DNA from: Apostichopus californicus
Lineage: Eukaryota; Echinodermata; Holothuroidea; Aspidochirotida; Stichopodidae
Assembly (NCBI GenBank): GCA_020650975.1
Contig: JAIPMN010269284.1
Span: 1-27,437, forward strand
Direction of reading: 5' to 3'
DNA: 27,437 bases
This document shows, in pieces, positions 1-10,957 of the stretch. A program made the position numbers and the translations under genes. Numbering within the stretch: the first letter of the stretch is position 1; each line of letters starts with the position of its first letter. The notes beneath the pieces were generated by a model. The model saw nothing but the letters and a program-made list of their open reading frames with translations. It made no database searches and was not told where the DNA came from.

Positions 1-510
1 ATATAATTTATGTCTATGTCATTGAACTTGTACTGTGTCACGTAGCTCCTTGAATGAATAGCACTGTGAAACAACATCGCCCACTACATTTACAAATAGG
101 TACACAATGTGCAAGTTGTGAAGAAAGCAAAACTTGTTTATTTAGAGTGTTATCCAAGATCGGTCCTCTTTAGTGTGTAGGTGTTATGTAAACGATAATA
201 AGCACTTTATCATACAGATTAAAAGAAAGTGGAATCCATGAAGCCATAAGCTAAATATAGAGCAATCAACATTGGAATGGATAGTTACGTTTTAAACTTT
301 ATATTTCCACAAATACAAAATACTAATGGGCACAGCATATGTTGTTACACATTCTTACCACTCTTTCATCATGGAAATATACATATGTGAGTGTTCTCAT
401 CCTTTGTAAACATTTTGAGTTTCTGGGCTAATTAGTAATTTCATTATTTTCTGCTAAGATTACGGTGGACTTAGCACATCTTGTTTTCACCCACTTCTGA
501 GAACCATTTA
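1..510. other. AT-rich sequence, no gene seen
   Basis: There is no open frame of note, no RNA gene and no clear repeat here. The composition is like that of the other intergenic stretches. Confidence 0.6.
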
Positions 511-672
511 GGTACCTTTTTAATACCTCAGGTACCTTTTAATTATTCAGGTAACTTTATTAATTCAGGTAATTAATATCAGGAATTCAGTAATCAGAAT
601 AATCAGAAAAATCAAAAATCAGAAAAATCAAAAATCAGAAATCAAAATCAGGAAATTAATAATTCAGGTACC
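511..672. repeat. Low-complexity AT-rich repeat tract
   Basis: Degenerate repeats of AGGTACCTTTTAATTATTC type occur at 511-575, followed by AATCAGAAAAATCA-type repeats (about 590-650). The tract begins and ends with the palindrome AGGTACCT or GGTACCTAA. No coding potential is seen. Confidence 0.6.
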
Positions 673-2923
673 TAATGGCCAGCTAGGATAACACGAGATT
701 GTAGCAAACACAACACAACACAAAATGCTGCATTAAAGGTACTACTGTGCATACAGTGATACAAAATATGCTAGATATGCTAAAGTGGTCACATTTCATA
801 AACATTTTAATAGATTAAATAATTTTGCGTTTCTCTGACAGTTTTGGAATATCTGTTTGTGTGGTTATTTCACATCAGCCAGTGGTAATGTTTGTACTCG
901 TACTTTTCCGTATTTGACCTTAAAAGATGATGGAATAAATTTTCAACAGAGTTTGCCACCATCATCCATATTATTCTTCATCAATTTTGCTTTGACATAT
1001 AATCCCTTTAAGATTTATAAAAGCAAGGTGCCAATACAATACTGTGTAGAGTTGGTTGATTACACAGATGAAATTTATGCCACTGACCAAGAAACAAGAG
1101 ATACCCCTCCATCAAATTACATTTGAAACATAATCTCTCAACCGAAATTCCTCATCTTCTTTCTTCTTTCCCAATCAGATAGTCTCACAAAAATCTCACC
1201 GTTTTATTCTCATCAGCATGCTTTTTTCGGATGGATTTTTATTTTTAACTTCAAGCAAGGCATTAACTAAACTAACAAACCGTGTGAATGGTATCACTGG
1301 TGTATTACCCCCAGACAGAGAGGCAACTAGGACTGCTCCTAAGTGTAACATGATGCGTTTAGGACATCCCTCTCACTGCAGCCCAGTGATGATGATGATG
1401 ATAAAAAATGCAGGCGAGGAGATTAATGCGGCGGGATTTGGTCGAACCGTAGAAAATGACAGTAGTCTGTTTAATTGAGCAGTCTTGGAAACAGATCGTG
1501 GGAGCCCGCGGTCTGTTTCATTTCGTCTCTTGTCTTTTCTCGAGGATGTCGAGCTTTACCCAATCAGAAATGGTGTGGAAGGATTCGCAGTTCATGATTA
1601 TCGTTATCGTTATTATTATTATCTTCGCCGTCGTCGACGGACGACGTGTGGCAGTTTAATTAAAGCATGGCAAGTGAAAAGTATGGAACTTGTCAGAATG
1701 ACCTGTCTAAAGCCGAGATCAAAAGGGTGTATTATGTCATTGGTGGTTCTTCTTCGGTCTGGGTATAGTCATCATACAAGGTCAGCTACCCACTTAATTA
1801 AAGCCGTATTTTATCCCTGAAGATGGAGGAAGTCTTGTCATTTTCGGGATTGACTCAGTTTCTCTTTATGATATGTACAAGCAGTCTTTTCATAACTGGT
1901 GGACGATCTTATTAAATCTACCAAGTGTTATTCAACGTAACATTGCAATGGATAACTTAGATCGCTCAAGTGAAGTTTATCGAATTAGTAAAAGTTTTCA
2001 CCGATTTCATTCGGTCATCAACATTTCGTCACCTGGGAACTTTTGCAATGGTATCAATTGCATGGAAAATGGAAATTCTTAAGGACTTATAAGATGTTGA
2101 CTTCATAATGTTAGGTAAAGTTTAGTCACTTGAAAAAAAAAAGTTTTTTTATGAAATTTTAATATAACATAACACTAGAAATATTTATCAAACCAATGCA
2201 TAAAGGTCACTTTAAAGTGTTAAAGTGTGAAGTTGAAGAGTTTTAAAAAAGAATGTTGCACATGATCTAATAATATAAGCTTAGGATCAATCAGGTACCA
2301 ACAGTCTGCATGCTGTTGTCAATTTCAAGTGACCTAAGGCCAGCAGATCTTGTGATAATTTAACCACTGAGCCTTCCTACTCATGCTGACACAGTCTATG
2401 TTTTGATTGCTTTAACTTAAGGGACTATACCTACAACTTTGAAGCATTAGTAGATTGTACAGCTGACCACACAGACTGAAAAAAGAACCTCTTGTGGAAT
2501 TTATTCTGGAAGATTGATAATGGTTTTCCAAGAGGACCAGCTTAGTAGTTTATATAACACTTCATGTTGAGTATAATCCTGTTGCTGAATTGCTTATACC
2601 TTTGTACCTGATAGGCTACCTGCATAGGACCAGTCTTAATAGAGGGTATACTAGGAGGAAAATCTTGAGAAAAAAAATAAATAAAAAAACCTTGATTCTA
2701 TCCAAGGAGGTTCCATTCATCCTTTAAATTTGGTAACTATTGCTATAGACGATTGAAAGGTTGAATGACTTAAGTTGTGAGCATTAAAAGACCTAGTTAG
2801 AAAGCACTTGTTTGTGGAGTGAAAGTGAAACAATGTTATTGTATTCTAGAAATCAACTAGAACTATTAGAACTATACTGACCACTGTACAAGTATTCCTC
2901 TGTAATGTGTTACATATATATAC
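673..2923. other. Mostly non-coding stretch with a few short open frames
   Basis: Open frames at 857-1126, 1218-1478, 1485-1820 and 1873-2082 resemble no family I recognise and overlap in different frames. The part at about 1430-1660 is less AT-rich and has trinucleotide runs: (GAT)n at about 1388-1402, and ATC/ATT runs at about 1597-1622. Nothing else is recognised. Confidence 0.4.
1546..1659 (+). CDS. Possible small membrane peptide ORF (unproven)
   Basis: This ATG with A at -3 opens a 37-residue frame whose middle is a pure isoleucine/valine segment (MIIVIVIIIIFAVV), like one membrane span. An in-frame ATG at 1456 would lengthen it to 67 residues. The hydrophobic part is encoded by an ATC/ATT microsatellite-like run, which by itself explains the composition, so this may well be chance. 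No family is recognised. Confidence 0.12.
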   Translation: MSSFTQSEMVWKDSQFMIIVIVIIIIFAVVDGRRVAV

Positions 2924-3095
2924 ATTGATGAAAACGTAACGAGAAGGAAAATCCAGAACAGTGAAAAAACTTACAGCCTCCACCGGGATTCGAACCCAGG
3001 CCTCCCGCTTTGTACGCGGACACCCTAACCAACTAGGCTATGGTTGCTGCTTGTATGTCCAGAGGTTCGAAACCGGTAAAGGAAGGTCGTAATTT
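2924..3095 (-). repeat. Repeat unit carrying tRNA-like copy 1 and its conserved flanks
   Basis: The repeated segment is longer than the tRNA-like core. About 45 bases upstream of it (minus strand; reading ATTACGACCTTCC and then a segment with GGTTTCGAACCTC) and about 50 bases downstream (TTTTTTCACTGTTCT and then a GAAAACG-related end) recur around copy 2. CGTAA occurs at both edges (2935 and 3088), 153 bp apart, as it does in copy 2 at 152 bp. Confidence 0.65.
2976..3047 (-). repeat. tRNA-like element, family 1, copy 1
   Basis: Read on the minus strand, this 72-nt stretch has a tRNA-like layout. It has box A (TAGCCTAGTTGGTTAGG), an anticodon stem TCCGC/GCGGG around a 7-base loop GTACAAA, and box B (GGTTCGAATCC) in a near-perfect T arm. 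The acceptor stem pairs at five of seven positions. The would-be anticodon (ACA) does not suit a normal cytosolic tRNA, so I read it as a tRNA-derived repeat and not a working tRNA. A T6 run follows within about 7 bases, as in tRNA genes. Both flanks are shared with copy 2. Confidence 0.75.
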
Positions 3096-3247
3096 CAATG
3101 TAGGCGCATGACACCTGTATCGAACAATACTAGTTCTGTTTTTGGTGACATATTTTGCCTTACTCTAGAGATCAAACATGATGCTAACCAACTCGAAAAT
3201 CATTTGAGATTCCTAAAGCCGGGTCTCGAATGAGATACTTTGAACAG

Positions 3248-3469
3248 TATAAAGCGGGAGGCTTGGGCTCGAATCCCGGTGGAGGCTGGAAGTTTTTTCA
3301 CTGTTCTTGATTTTCCAACTCATTACGATTTTCATTTATATTTATATTTATATATATATATAGATATAAATATATATATAATTGAAAACGTAATGAGTTG
3401 GAAAATTTAGAACAGTGAAAAAACTTCCAGCCTCCACCGGGATTCGAACCCGGGCCTCCCGCTTTATAT
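3248..3469. repeat. Large inverted repeat (hairpin) built from two family 1 copies
   Basis: The left arm (about 3248-3335) is a + strand partial copy of family 1, beginning inside the anticodon loop and running through the T arm, T6 run and tail. The right arm (about 3381-3469) is its reverse complement and belongs to copy 2. About 45 bases of (TA)-rich sequence, including TATATTTATA repeats, form the loop. The arms differ at only a few positions, so the DNA or its transcript could fold into a stem of about 88 bp. Confidence 0.8.
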
Positions 3470-3501
3470 GCGGACACCCTAACCAACTAGGCTATGGACG
3501 C
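3430..3501 (-). repeat. tRNA-like element, family 1, copy 2 (best cloverleaf)
   Basis: This is the second minus-strand copy and the better fold. Acceptor GCGTCCA/TGGAGGC pairs at six of seven positions. The anticodon stem TCCGC/GCGGG surrounds loop ATATAAA, and the T arm CCGGG-TTCGAAT-CCCGG is perfect. The loop keeps T at position 33, but the implied anticodon ATA is not a normal cytosolic one. A T6 run starts a few bases after the acceptor end. It is either a degenerate tRNA gene or the head of a tRNA-derived repeat; the shared flanks favour a repeat. Confidence 0.75.
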
Positions 3502-3546
3502 TGATTGTATGTCCAGAGGTTCGAAACTTGTAAGGAAGGTCGTAAT

Positions 3547-4009
3547 ATATATATATGTATATTCCTACTCTCTCAACTTGCAGTGTAATCCAAACTTACA
3601 ACCCTTTGGCTAATCTTATATGTTTGCATAGATCTTTAAGTGTACAGTAGTTTATCACGTGCTCACCCAATGAGTATAAATTGAGTCAGCTTAATAGCAG
3701 GGGAGACGTATGGAAATGTACATTTCTACATCTTCAACGAAGGTGATAATAATGATCCGCTTGCTACGTGTATTAATCTCAATCTCCCATAAAGGTTGGT
3801 AACTATGAAACCTGAGGCTTAGGCATTGGCCTTTGCTAACATTAGTAACAGTTTCATATTCCTCATAATCTTACAATACTTTCTCATAATGCTGCCCAGG
3901 GCCCAAAGAATATAGCCTAGGCCTATCCCAGGTTACAACATGGGCCTCAGCTACTCCTCCCCTTCGCTGTATGTCTAACATTTATAGTTGATATTTGCAA
4001 GAAACCTGC
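3547..4009. other. Non-coding stretch, nothing recognised
   Basis: The sequence is AT-rich with no open frame or RNA gene. A segment at about 3640-3670 (AGTAGTTTATCACGTGCTCACCC) resembles units of the tandem repeat that starts near 4031. Confidence 0.4.
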
Positions 4010-4240
4010 TTGGACTATATCAGTATGTGTGCATATTCAACAGTAGTTCTTCACATGTGTTCAAGAGTAGTTTATTATGTGCTTCATGGGGACTTGCATA
4101 TTCAACAGTACTTAGATTGTCATGTGGGTATGCATATTCAAGAGTATTTGATCATGTCCTTCATGTATGTTTGCATATTCAACATTAGTTTATCATGTGT
4201 GTTCAAGTATACATTCAAGAGTAGTTTATCTGGTTCACCC
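4010..4240. repeat. Degenerate tandem repeat around GCATATTCAA
   Basis: The phrase GCATATTCAA followed by AGTA/CAGTAGTTTATCATGTG-like words recurs at 4031, 4096, 4132 and 4173, with spacing of about 36-65 bp. The last unit ends near 4235. The spacing is irregular, which suggests an old, decayed minisatellite. The open frames across it are by-products. Confidence 0.6.
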
Positions 4241-7200
4241 ATTTATTCACATCCAGGTGAGGACATAATCCATAGGAAATGTTCTTGTATATTGAAGGAT
4301 ATATGCCGAGGAAGTATGATCCTACGTTCTTTGAAATTGCACTTTCTATTGGATAAATCCTTACCATTACACCTTGCTGAGATAATAAGGGTGATCTTGT
4401 GCTGGTTTTCTATGCGTGATTTAAAGTACTTACACATGATGCTTGGGTATCCATAACAAAAAGTGTTCCATGAACCCAAAAGAAAGCTTTTCCTATAAAT
4501 GCCTAAAGTTGTGATGAAAGTATGTCTGTTGCTTGATTTCAATATCCATGTATAGTATTTTGGTGCTTGTTTACGGAGGCCAACTTTCCAAACTGGACGG
4601 TCCGTGTTTGATCTATATACTAACCCGATACAGCTGTTTCCAATACTTTCCCAGCTAGGTATATCTACCCCTTAAAATTATTTCAGTTCAAGTTCACTAG
4701 ATTTTGACAGACTTTATTAATTTGAGTGTGTGTTTTGTTTGTATCTCTGGCATTGATCTGGTGGGGTTCACACGAGGATTAGTTATGTCTGTTTTCATGG
4801 ACTGTGAAATTAGTTTGGGTTTCAGAATACCATTAAAGTACTGTAACTATGTATATAGAAGGTTCTCCTGTTAACATACCCTTGTATTTATGGGAGGGGG
4901 GGGTTACATGATGACTAAACATGAGTGGAAGGTTCAGTTTTCTTTTAACATGCTGGTTGGTTTGGTCGAGGCATTATACTCAACGAAAAAAAGCCCTTGA
5001 AAGAAATAATTTTGTAAAAGGGTGAGGAAAAGGTTATTGTTGAGCTAATCTTGATCTGGAAAGGAATGCAGATAGAATTTTGAATAATGCATGAGAAAAT
5101 GGTTGAAACATGTTTTTAATAATGAAAGATTGATGGATGGAGCTGTAAAAGAAAATTACATGACATTTCCTGTTTGTTAATTCATGAGGAAAGACATGTG
5201 ATACAGATGTTGAATAATACATGGAGAGTAATATAAGTTAATTAATATTCATGAACAATTAATAGTCATATTAATCCCAAAAAGGAATTATGATGAACAA
5301 TAGCAGACAGTCCATAAGATCCTGAGAAACGACACAAACATATTTGGACTATTACCGGTCATTCCATAATCTCATGAAACATGGACACAAATGTCATACA
5401 AGTTTAACAATGAATTTAACAAATGACGAAAAAATGTGTAAAAATAATGGATTAAGATTAACAGTTTAAACTGTTACACCTAGGCTAAGCAGAAGCTGAC
5501 AGTTTTCAAGAAAGATGGCCTTAAAATAGGATTTCAAACATTGTAAGCTTTGAAGATTCATTTGTCCCTGTTAACGCAGTATGGTTTGCATACCTATATA
5601 AAGACATATTCTTGTTTAATTAATTTTATGATAAAAGTCTGCATGTCATTCGCTAAAGCTGCTGCTTCTTGAGTTGATCGTGATCAATTTTACGATGTCT
5701 TTTCAATATTTAAAAATTCCATAATGATATATTTTAGGAGGTTGGCTGAATGGATTTTGTGTATTTTCAAGGAGACTGGGGTAATAATGGAAAATTTTTG
5801 GTAAGCCTGACAATTTTATTTTGCTTGTGATTATTATTCATATTCCTATTAAAACTGGCTGGTTGACAAAGTGTTGGGAATCGAATCAATTTTTAAAATT
5901 TTCATTTGTTGGTCTTCACTCAAAGAAACATAAATTTGGACCTATTTTATTTACAAAAAGATCTGTTTGCAATTGAACTTTGAGTAATATTCAGTCTGTT
6001 TTTGTAAAACCATCAAAGAAACTCAATGAGCTACTTTATCTTAACCATCAAAGAAACTAAATGAGCTACTTTATTTGATTGTTTTATTCAGTAAATTTGA
6101 TTATTTATTTTTTAATTTTTTAAATTTTTTTAATTTGTTTTTTTAAATTTTTTTTATGTGTATTGGACACAGGCCAACCTTTTCAAATCACCAGTGTGTG
6201 ATAGCTCATATAGCAGAAAAGGGGAAAATGGTTCTATAACAGATAATACATTCAACAAGACAAGAAAGGTACAATAATAAAAGAAAGCTTGAGATAGGTG
6301 GTAATTATTTACTATCATGTTTGATTTGACATACCTTTCTGATCTTGTTTGGATACATCTGTTATGGTATCTACAAAGCCAATCTTGTAGACATCCATCC
6401 CCGTTTTCACCGAAGTGATTGATTACTTGCGGAAACTGATTGGTTTACCAGGTATAGGAAGGAAGTACTTAGGAGGAGGAGACCAAAGAAAAAAACCCAT
6501 GTTTTGTCAGATTGTAGTAATTTGGAGGTCAATGGGGGGAGTGTAGGCTATTGACCAGACTGTACATATTATGGGTATGCATGAATGTTAGGATAGGCTT
6601 ACAGGACTTTATAAGGTGATGTCAGTAGTGTGGATAGTTATCCTTATCAATGAGGGGTGGAAGTTCCTTCCTGAAGGAAGTAGTGTTTTTCCCATAATGT
6701 TGAACAAAAGAAAGAACTACGTGTGGCATATCAGTTACAAAGCTTTACGTGTGCGCACATCACTGGTCTATACGGGATATTTCGGCATATTCTTTAATTA
6801 CTTCACTGTACAACACCGTAGGAAATTTTATGCGGATTTATAGGCAAGGTATATATTGAGGATCCTTCCCAGGTAAGTCTTGCTCAAAATATTTGACTAT
6901 AATAGGAAACTTGTAAGTCTGTTTGGTACTCTCTGGATTCACGAATTGGTAAATAGCATTACTAACTAAGACAGGATTTATCAAAGTTAAGTATCAAAGT
7001 TATTTAACATATAGACAGCATCGAAGTTTGAATGTCAGTGGACTATCTTCTGTATCACACAAACAAACGCACACAGGCCCATACACACTGATATCTGGAA
7101 TGTATGGGCTGTCGGCTGGTGTTGTAAGCAGGCTTATCTGTGGAATAGAATAGATCAGTGTTCTCATAGATGCTGATCTGTGAGAGATGACGTGGGCTTT

Positions 7201-7328
7201 CTTTTTTGAGGACAAGAGTGATATATTATGTATCCCACATACACTGTGAAGTGTAGAAAGGATGGGGTGTCTTTATTATCCCATTATCCCATGCACATTA
7301 GTCTAATATTTTGACAAGAGTGAGATAT
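4241..7328. other. AT-rich non-coding stretch with minor repeats
   Basis: I see no gene. It includes a G-run at 4892-4903, a 35-bp tandem duplication at about 6008-6077, and a T/A-rich tract at 6090-6160. Short frames at 4243-4542, 6616-6843 and 7000-7215 look random. Confidence 0.5.
6008..6077. repeat. 35-bp tandem duplication
   Basis: AACCATCAAAGAAACT followed by AATGAGCTACTTTAT occurs twice, starting at 6008 and 6043, with one or two differences between copies. Confidence 0.85.
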
Positions 7329-7826
7329 CATGTATCCAACATATACTTCATGTATCTAACATATACTTCATGTATCCCACATATACTTCATGTATCCCAC
7401 ATATACTTCATGTACAGTATACTTCATGTATGTTTCATGTATCCCACATATACTTCATATATCCAACATATACAGTACTTCATATATCCAACATATACTT
7501 CATGTATACTTCATGTATGCTTCATGTATACTTCATGTATCCAACATATACTTCATGTACAGTATACTTCATGTATATTTCATGTATCCCACATATACTT
7601 CATATATCCAACATACACTTCATATATCCAACATATACTTCATGTATGCTTCATGTATACTTCATGTATCCAACATATACTTCATGTATCCAACATATAC
7701 TTCATGTATCCAACACATACTTCATGTATACTTCATGTATCCTTCATGTATCCAACATATACTTCATGTATCCAACATATACTTCATGTATACTGTATGT
7801 ATGTATACATGTATGTATGTATTTTA
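7329..7826. repeat. 20-bp minisatellite (TGTATCCAACATATACTTCA)
   Basis: About 470 bp consists of a 20-bp unit, TGTATCC(A/C)ACATATACTTCA, mixed with shorter ATGTATACTTC and ATGTATGCTTC variants and ATGTACAGTATACTTC. It ends in TATG/TGTA runs (7795-7825). The unit has no stop codon in any + frame, so three overlapping open frames of 145-193 codons span it. These are repeat artefacts. Confidence 0.95.
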
Positions 7827-8050
7827 GATCCTCCTGCAAGCAGGAACTCGCGAAGAAGCCTCATTGGCTTATCAAAGCCGCAAGCTGACTGAAATCAGTC
7901 TTTTACATTCATATTTAACGTCCATGATTATGAATTGTCAATTGTCAACTACTCTGTAACTGGACGACATACATTAATCTGGGAGTGACTCGAACCGGGG
8001 ACCTTATGATTGAAAGGCATCGGCGTCAACCACTGAGCTAATTACACTCC
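7827..8050 (-). mobile_element. tRNA-derived SINE-like insertion within the minisatellite
   Basis: About 224 bp of unrelated sequence interrupts the 20-bp repeat, which resumes at 8051. On the minus strand it begins GGAGTGTAATTAGCTCAGTGG, a tRNA-like start with box A at about 8023-8041, and has box B GGTTCGAGTCA at 7985-7995. A body of about 150 bases follows and ends in a CCTGCTTGCAGG hairpin, TCTAAAATAC and then (ATAC)n. A pol III head, unrelated body and short tandem tail is the usual SINE layout. The T arm is not paired, so it is not a working tRNA. I do not recognise the body as a named SINE core. Confidence 0.7.
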
Positions 8051-8131
8051 ACATCCAACATATGTATCCAACTGTATCCAACATATACTTCATGTATCCA
8101 ACATATATACTTCATGTATCCCACACATATA
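8051..8131. repeat. Remainder of the 20-bp minisatellite after the insertion
   Basis: ATCCAACATATACTTCATGT units resume directly after the tRNA-like head and continue to about 8131, showing that the array was continuous before the insertion. Confidence 0.85.
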
Positions 8132-8309
8132 CCGATATCGCAACTATCGGCCGACACCGGTCTCCCAAACCATTCTCGGCCCAACACTAGTTACACTACC
8201 AATGACAATATATGACATACAGTACATTTTCGTCTCTCAGATTGAGACGTTGAATGGTCGTCCCATGAGCGGGATGGGTACATCAGTTCCACACGCAGCT
8301 ACCTGGTAA

Positions 8310-8329
8310 TTCTATGAATATTCATAGAA
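8310..8329. repeat. Perfect 20-bp palindrome
   Basis: TTCTATGAATATTCATAGAA is its own reverse complement. It could be a dimer binding site or chance in AT-rich DNA. Confidence 0.6.
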
Positions 8330-10555
8330 AGAGATGGTAAGGATATAAGCCACTGTTAATGGAAGATCATCGCAATGGATATGGTGGCTGCTTCCTGATT
8401 GTTGCGATACAGTCAAGTATATTTGAACACTACACCGAGAGTAAATACTTAATGTGCGGATATTGAAACCTAATGACAGGGATATCCAGAATGACAAGCA
8501 GGATTTGAACCAGATCTTGTAATAAATTTGAACCCTATTGGTTACATCAAATTGTTCGTTAGTATATAAACGATGCCATAGAGAGATAGCATTGTATCCT
8601 GTTTGTCATTAAGGGGACTTTTTCCCCCTTTCCCGTCCCTTCATGTCCAATTCTACGTGATGAATGAACTAACGCTTGTCAATAGTTTTGAAATAATATT
8701 CTGCATGTTACATTTTTCATACATATTATTTAAACACTCACTCTTGTTGTCTTAACGATATGATTAATGACTTCATCTAGTTGAAACTGAGTACTTTCAA
8801 CTTTAAAGGCAACAAAACTTGAATGGATTTCACATTTGGAACATTTAAACATGTCATGTCACTTTAAAGGGCTGGTATTCCAGTTTCTAATGATGGAAAA
8901 ATGTGACATGCGGAAATATTCCACGCCGTTTATGCGGAGGCTGCTATTAATTATTTTGTCAGATGAAACCTGATTATATTCACTGCACTCTTCTCTTCTG
9001 GATTCTACTAATTGCACTTTCCCATCTACCTGTAGCCTATAAACTGGTAACATATTGAAAAACGCTGTACGTCCCCCTCTCCCCCCCCCTAGACCCTCTG
9101 TGGGGTCCTGCCCATCATTTCATCCTTCCAGACATCCTCAAACTCTCAAAAACGTCACTCAGTGGGTGATCTGTGATTACAACTGTTCTTAAGAAGCTCA
9201 ATTGCTGTACATTTTGATAATTTTCTCTTTCAGAAAATTTGATGCATTTATATATTCTGTGAAGTTTATAGGTTAGGCCTTGATCCATGCAATGGTCAAC
9301 CAGAAGCCTAGCTTATTTGCCATCTTCTAGCAGTTATATGATGCATACATAACATTGAGCTTAATCTTAATCTTAAACCATTATAGTAATGTTGCTTCAG
9401 CTGTGTTAGATCGAAATTTTCAGCAACTTTACATCAAAAACATTAAAAAAAAATCAACACAAAGCAATACAAATTTTTAGGAATTTTTTTGATGAAATTT
9501 TATGAAAAATAAACATTATTGCCTTCCTTTTCATATGATTATGATGAGAAAGATAAAAACAGGACATTTTGAAATAAATTTTCATCGTAACGTTATCTTT
9601 CTTTGCTGAATAGTTCTTAGGTATATTCATTTGATTTCACTCAAACTTTAAAAAAAATTATATATATATATTTCCAAATTTTCAGAAAAGTATGCTATTT
9701 ACTTCCATAGACTTTTTTTACCTTATTTTTAATTACCTTCTGAAACAAAAACTATCCCTTTAATGAAAGTCATCAGGAAGTAATGGATCGTAACCTTAGT
9801 GATCAGTATGATAAATTACATTAAAACGAAACCTTAAGAAAACCGAAACATTAGAATTGAAGAGGGACATTCATTTAAGAACTTAGCTGAGACTATCAAA
9901 CCTCAGAAATATTCAAGTGGAACGGGAGCAACATTTCGCTTCGAATCCTCGAAACTGTTCTCCATCTCGTTTATTGTAAGTATCATTGTTATGTCCAAGA
10001 AACATTTCTTGGATTAAGATTTTGGACCAACAGGTTCACGAGAGCGCTTGATGTGTTCATATTTTCGTAAATGATTTCATTGCAGGGATATATGTGAACA
10101 CACTGGTGTGGATCTTATGATAGCAAACAAGTTTGAACAGTTTTATTATGCGTTCTTATCCAAGCGGTTCGCATCACAGAATATGTTAAACCTACTCGGT
10201 TATTGGTCCCAAAGTCATAACATGCGAACAGTTGCTTAAGGTTTTCAAAGACCTGTACTTCTTTAAGTTCTCTTAAATAGTTCTCTTCAACTGGTTCTCT
10301 GACGACAAGGAATAGTGTTAATTTAGCCGATTAAATGTCTGAGAACATTACTTTTGTGGAGGAGTGACCAATATATCGGATAATTAGCATATCTTTGTGC
10401 TGTACTGGTAATGATAAGGAAATTAAACTACCGTAGTTGGTCAGGGTCAAGGTTAGGCTAGACAGCTTAGGCTAAAGAATTAATTTTTTACAAGACAACA
10501 TTTACAACTGATAGCTAGGGCATGGTGATTTTATGAGATAAATGTCTTTTTTTTG

Positions 10556-10620
10556 TGGGGGAATGGCTGGAGGTTGTGGAGGAGGGCTGGAGGTGGTGGG
10601 GAAGGGTGGAGGTGGAGGGG
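10556..10620 (+). other. G-rich tract, possible quadruplex
   Basis: About 65 bases of GGAGG, GGTGG and GGGG words contain four or more G runs close together (for example GGGGAAGGGTGGAGGTGGAG). It is purine-rich on the + strand. Confidence 0.4.
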
Positions 10621-10957
10621 AATGTTAATTCCTCCATGTTGTTTAAAACTGGATCATATATGATACAAAACACACCATAACTAGTGTATACCACTGTGTG
10701 TGTTTATAATTTATGAATAAACATACAGTATAAAACTGATGTCATGTGCCATAATTTTTTTTTTTTTTTAAAAACCTCATGTACTGGCTTGGTGGTGGTA
10801 TTTCTGATTATTTTGGAATCTATTGTAAACAATTGAACATGACAAAGTTATCTCGGAAATTGACATTATGAGATTGAGTTTAGTTACAAAGATCCAACTT
10901 AAAAGTTATTTTAACTGTCATGTTGTGTGTTAGGCAGACAAGAGGTTGTGTAGTGCA

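Noticed and set aside
1218-1820. Overlapping short + frames near 1.2-1.8 kb as a gene
   Set aside because: There is no recognisable domain and they overlap trinucleotide runs. No consistent exon model could be built.
3298-3486. Minus-strand 62-codon frame with a GSNPGGG motif
   Set aside because: It is the translation of the tRNA-like box B region and its tail, not a protein.
2976-3501. Functional tRNA genes
   Set aside because: The cloverleaf is good, but the implied anticodons (ACA, ATA) are not normal for cytosolic tRNAs, the acceptor stems have mismatches, and the flanks are duplicated.
7329-7826. CRISPR-like regular repeat
   Set aside because: The units are directly adjacent with no unique spacers, and the DNA is from an animal.
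7311-7892. Three overlapping long + strand open frames (up to 193 codons)
   Set aside because: They lie over a stop-free 20-bp minisatellite and run into a SINE-like insertion. All frames give the same repeating pattern, so they are not genes.
8495-8515. Isolated box B-like GGTTCAAATCC on the minus strand
   Set aside because: No box A at tRNA-like distance and no fold. It is likely chance or a very old relic.
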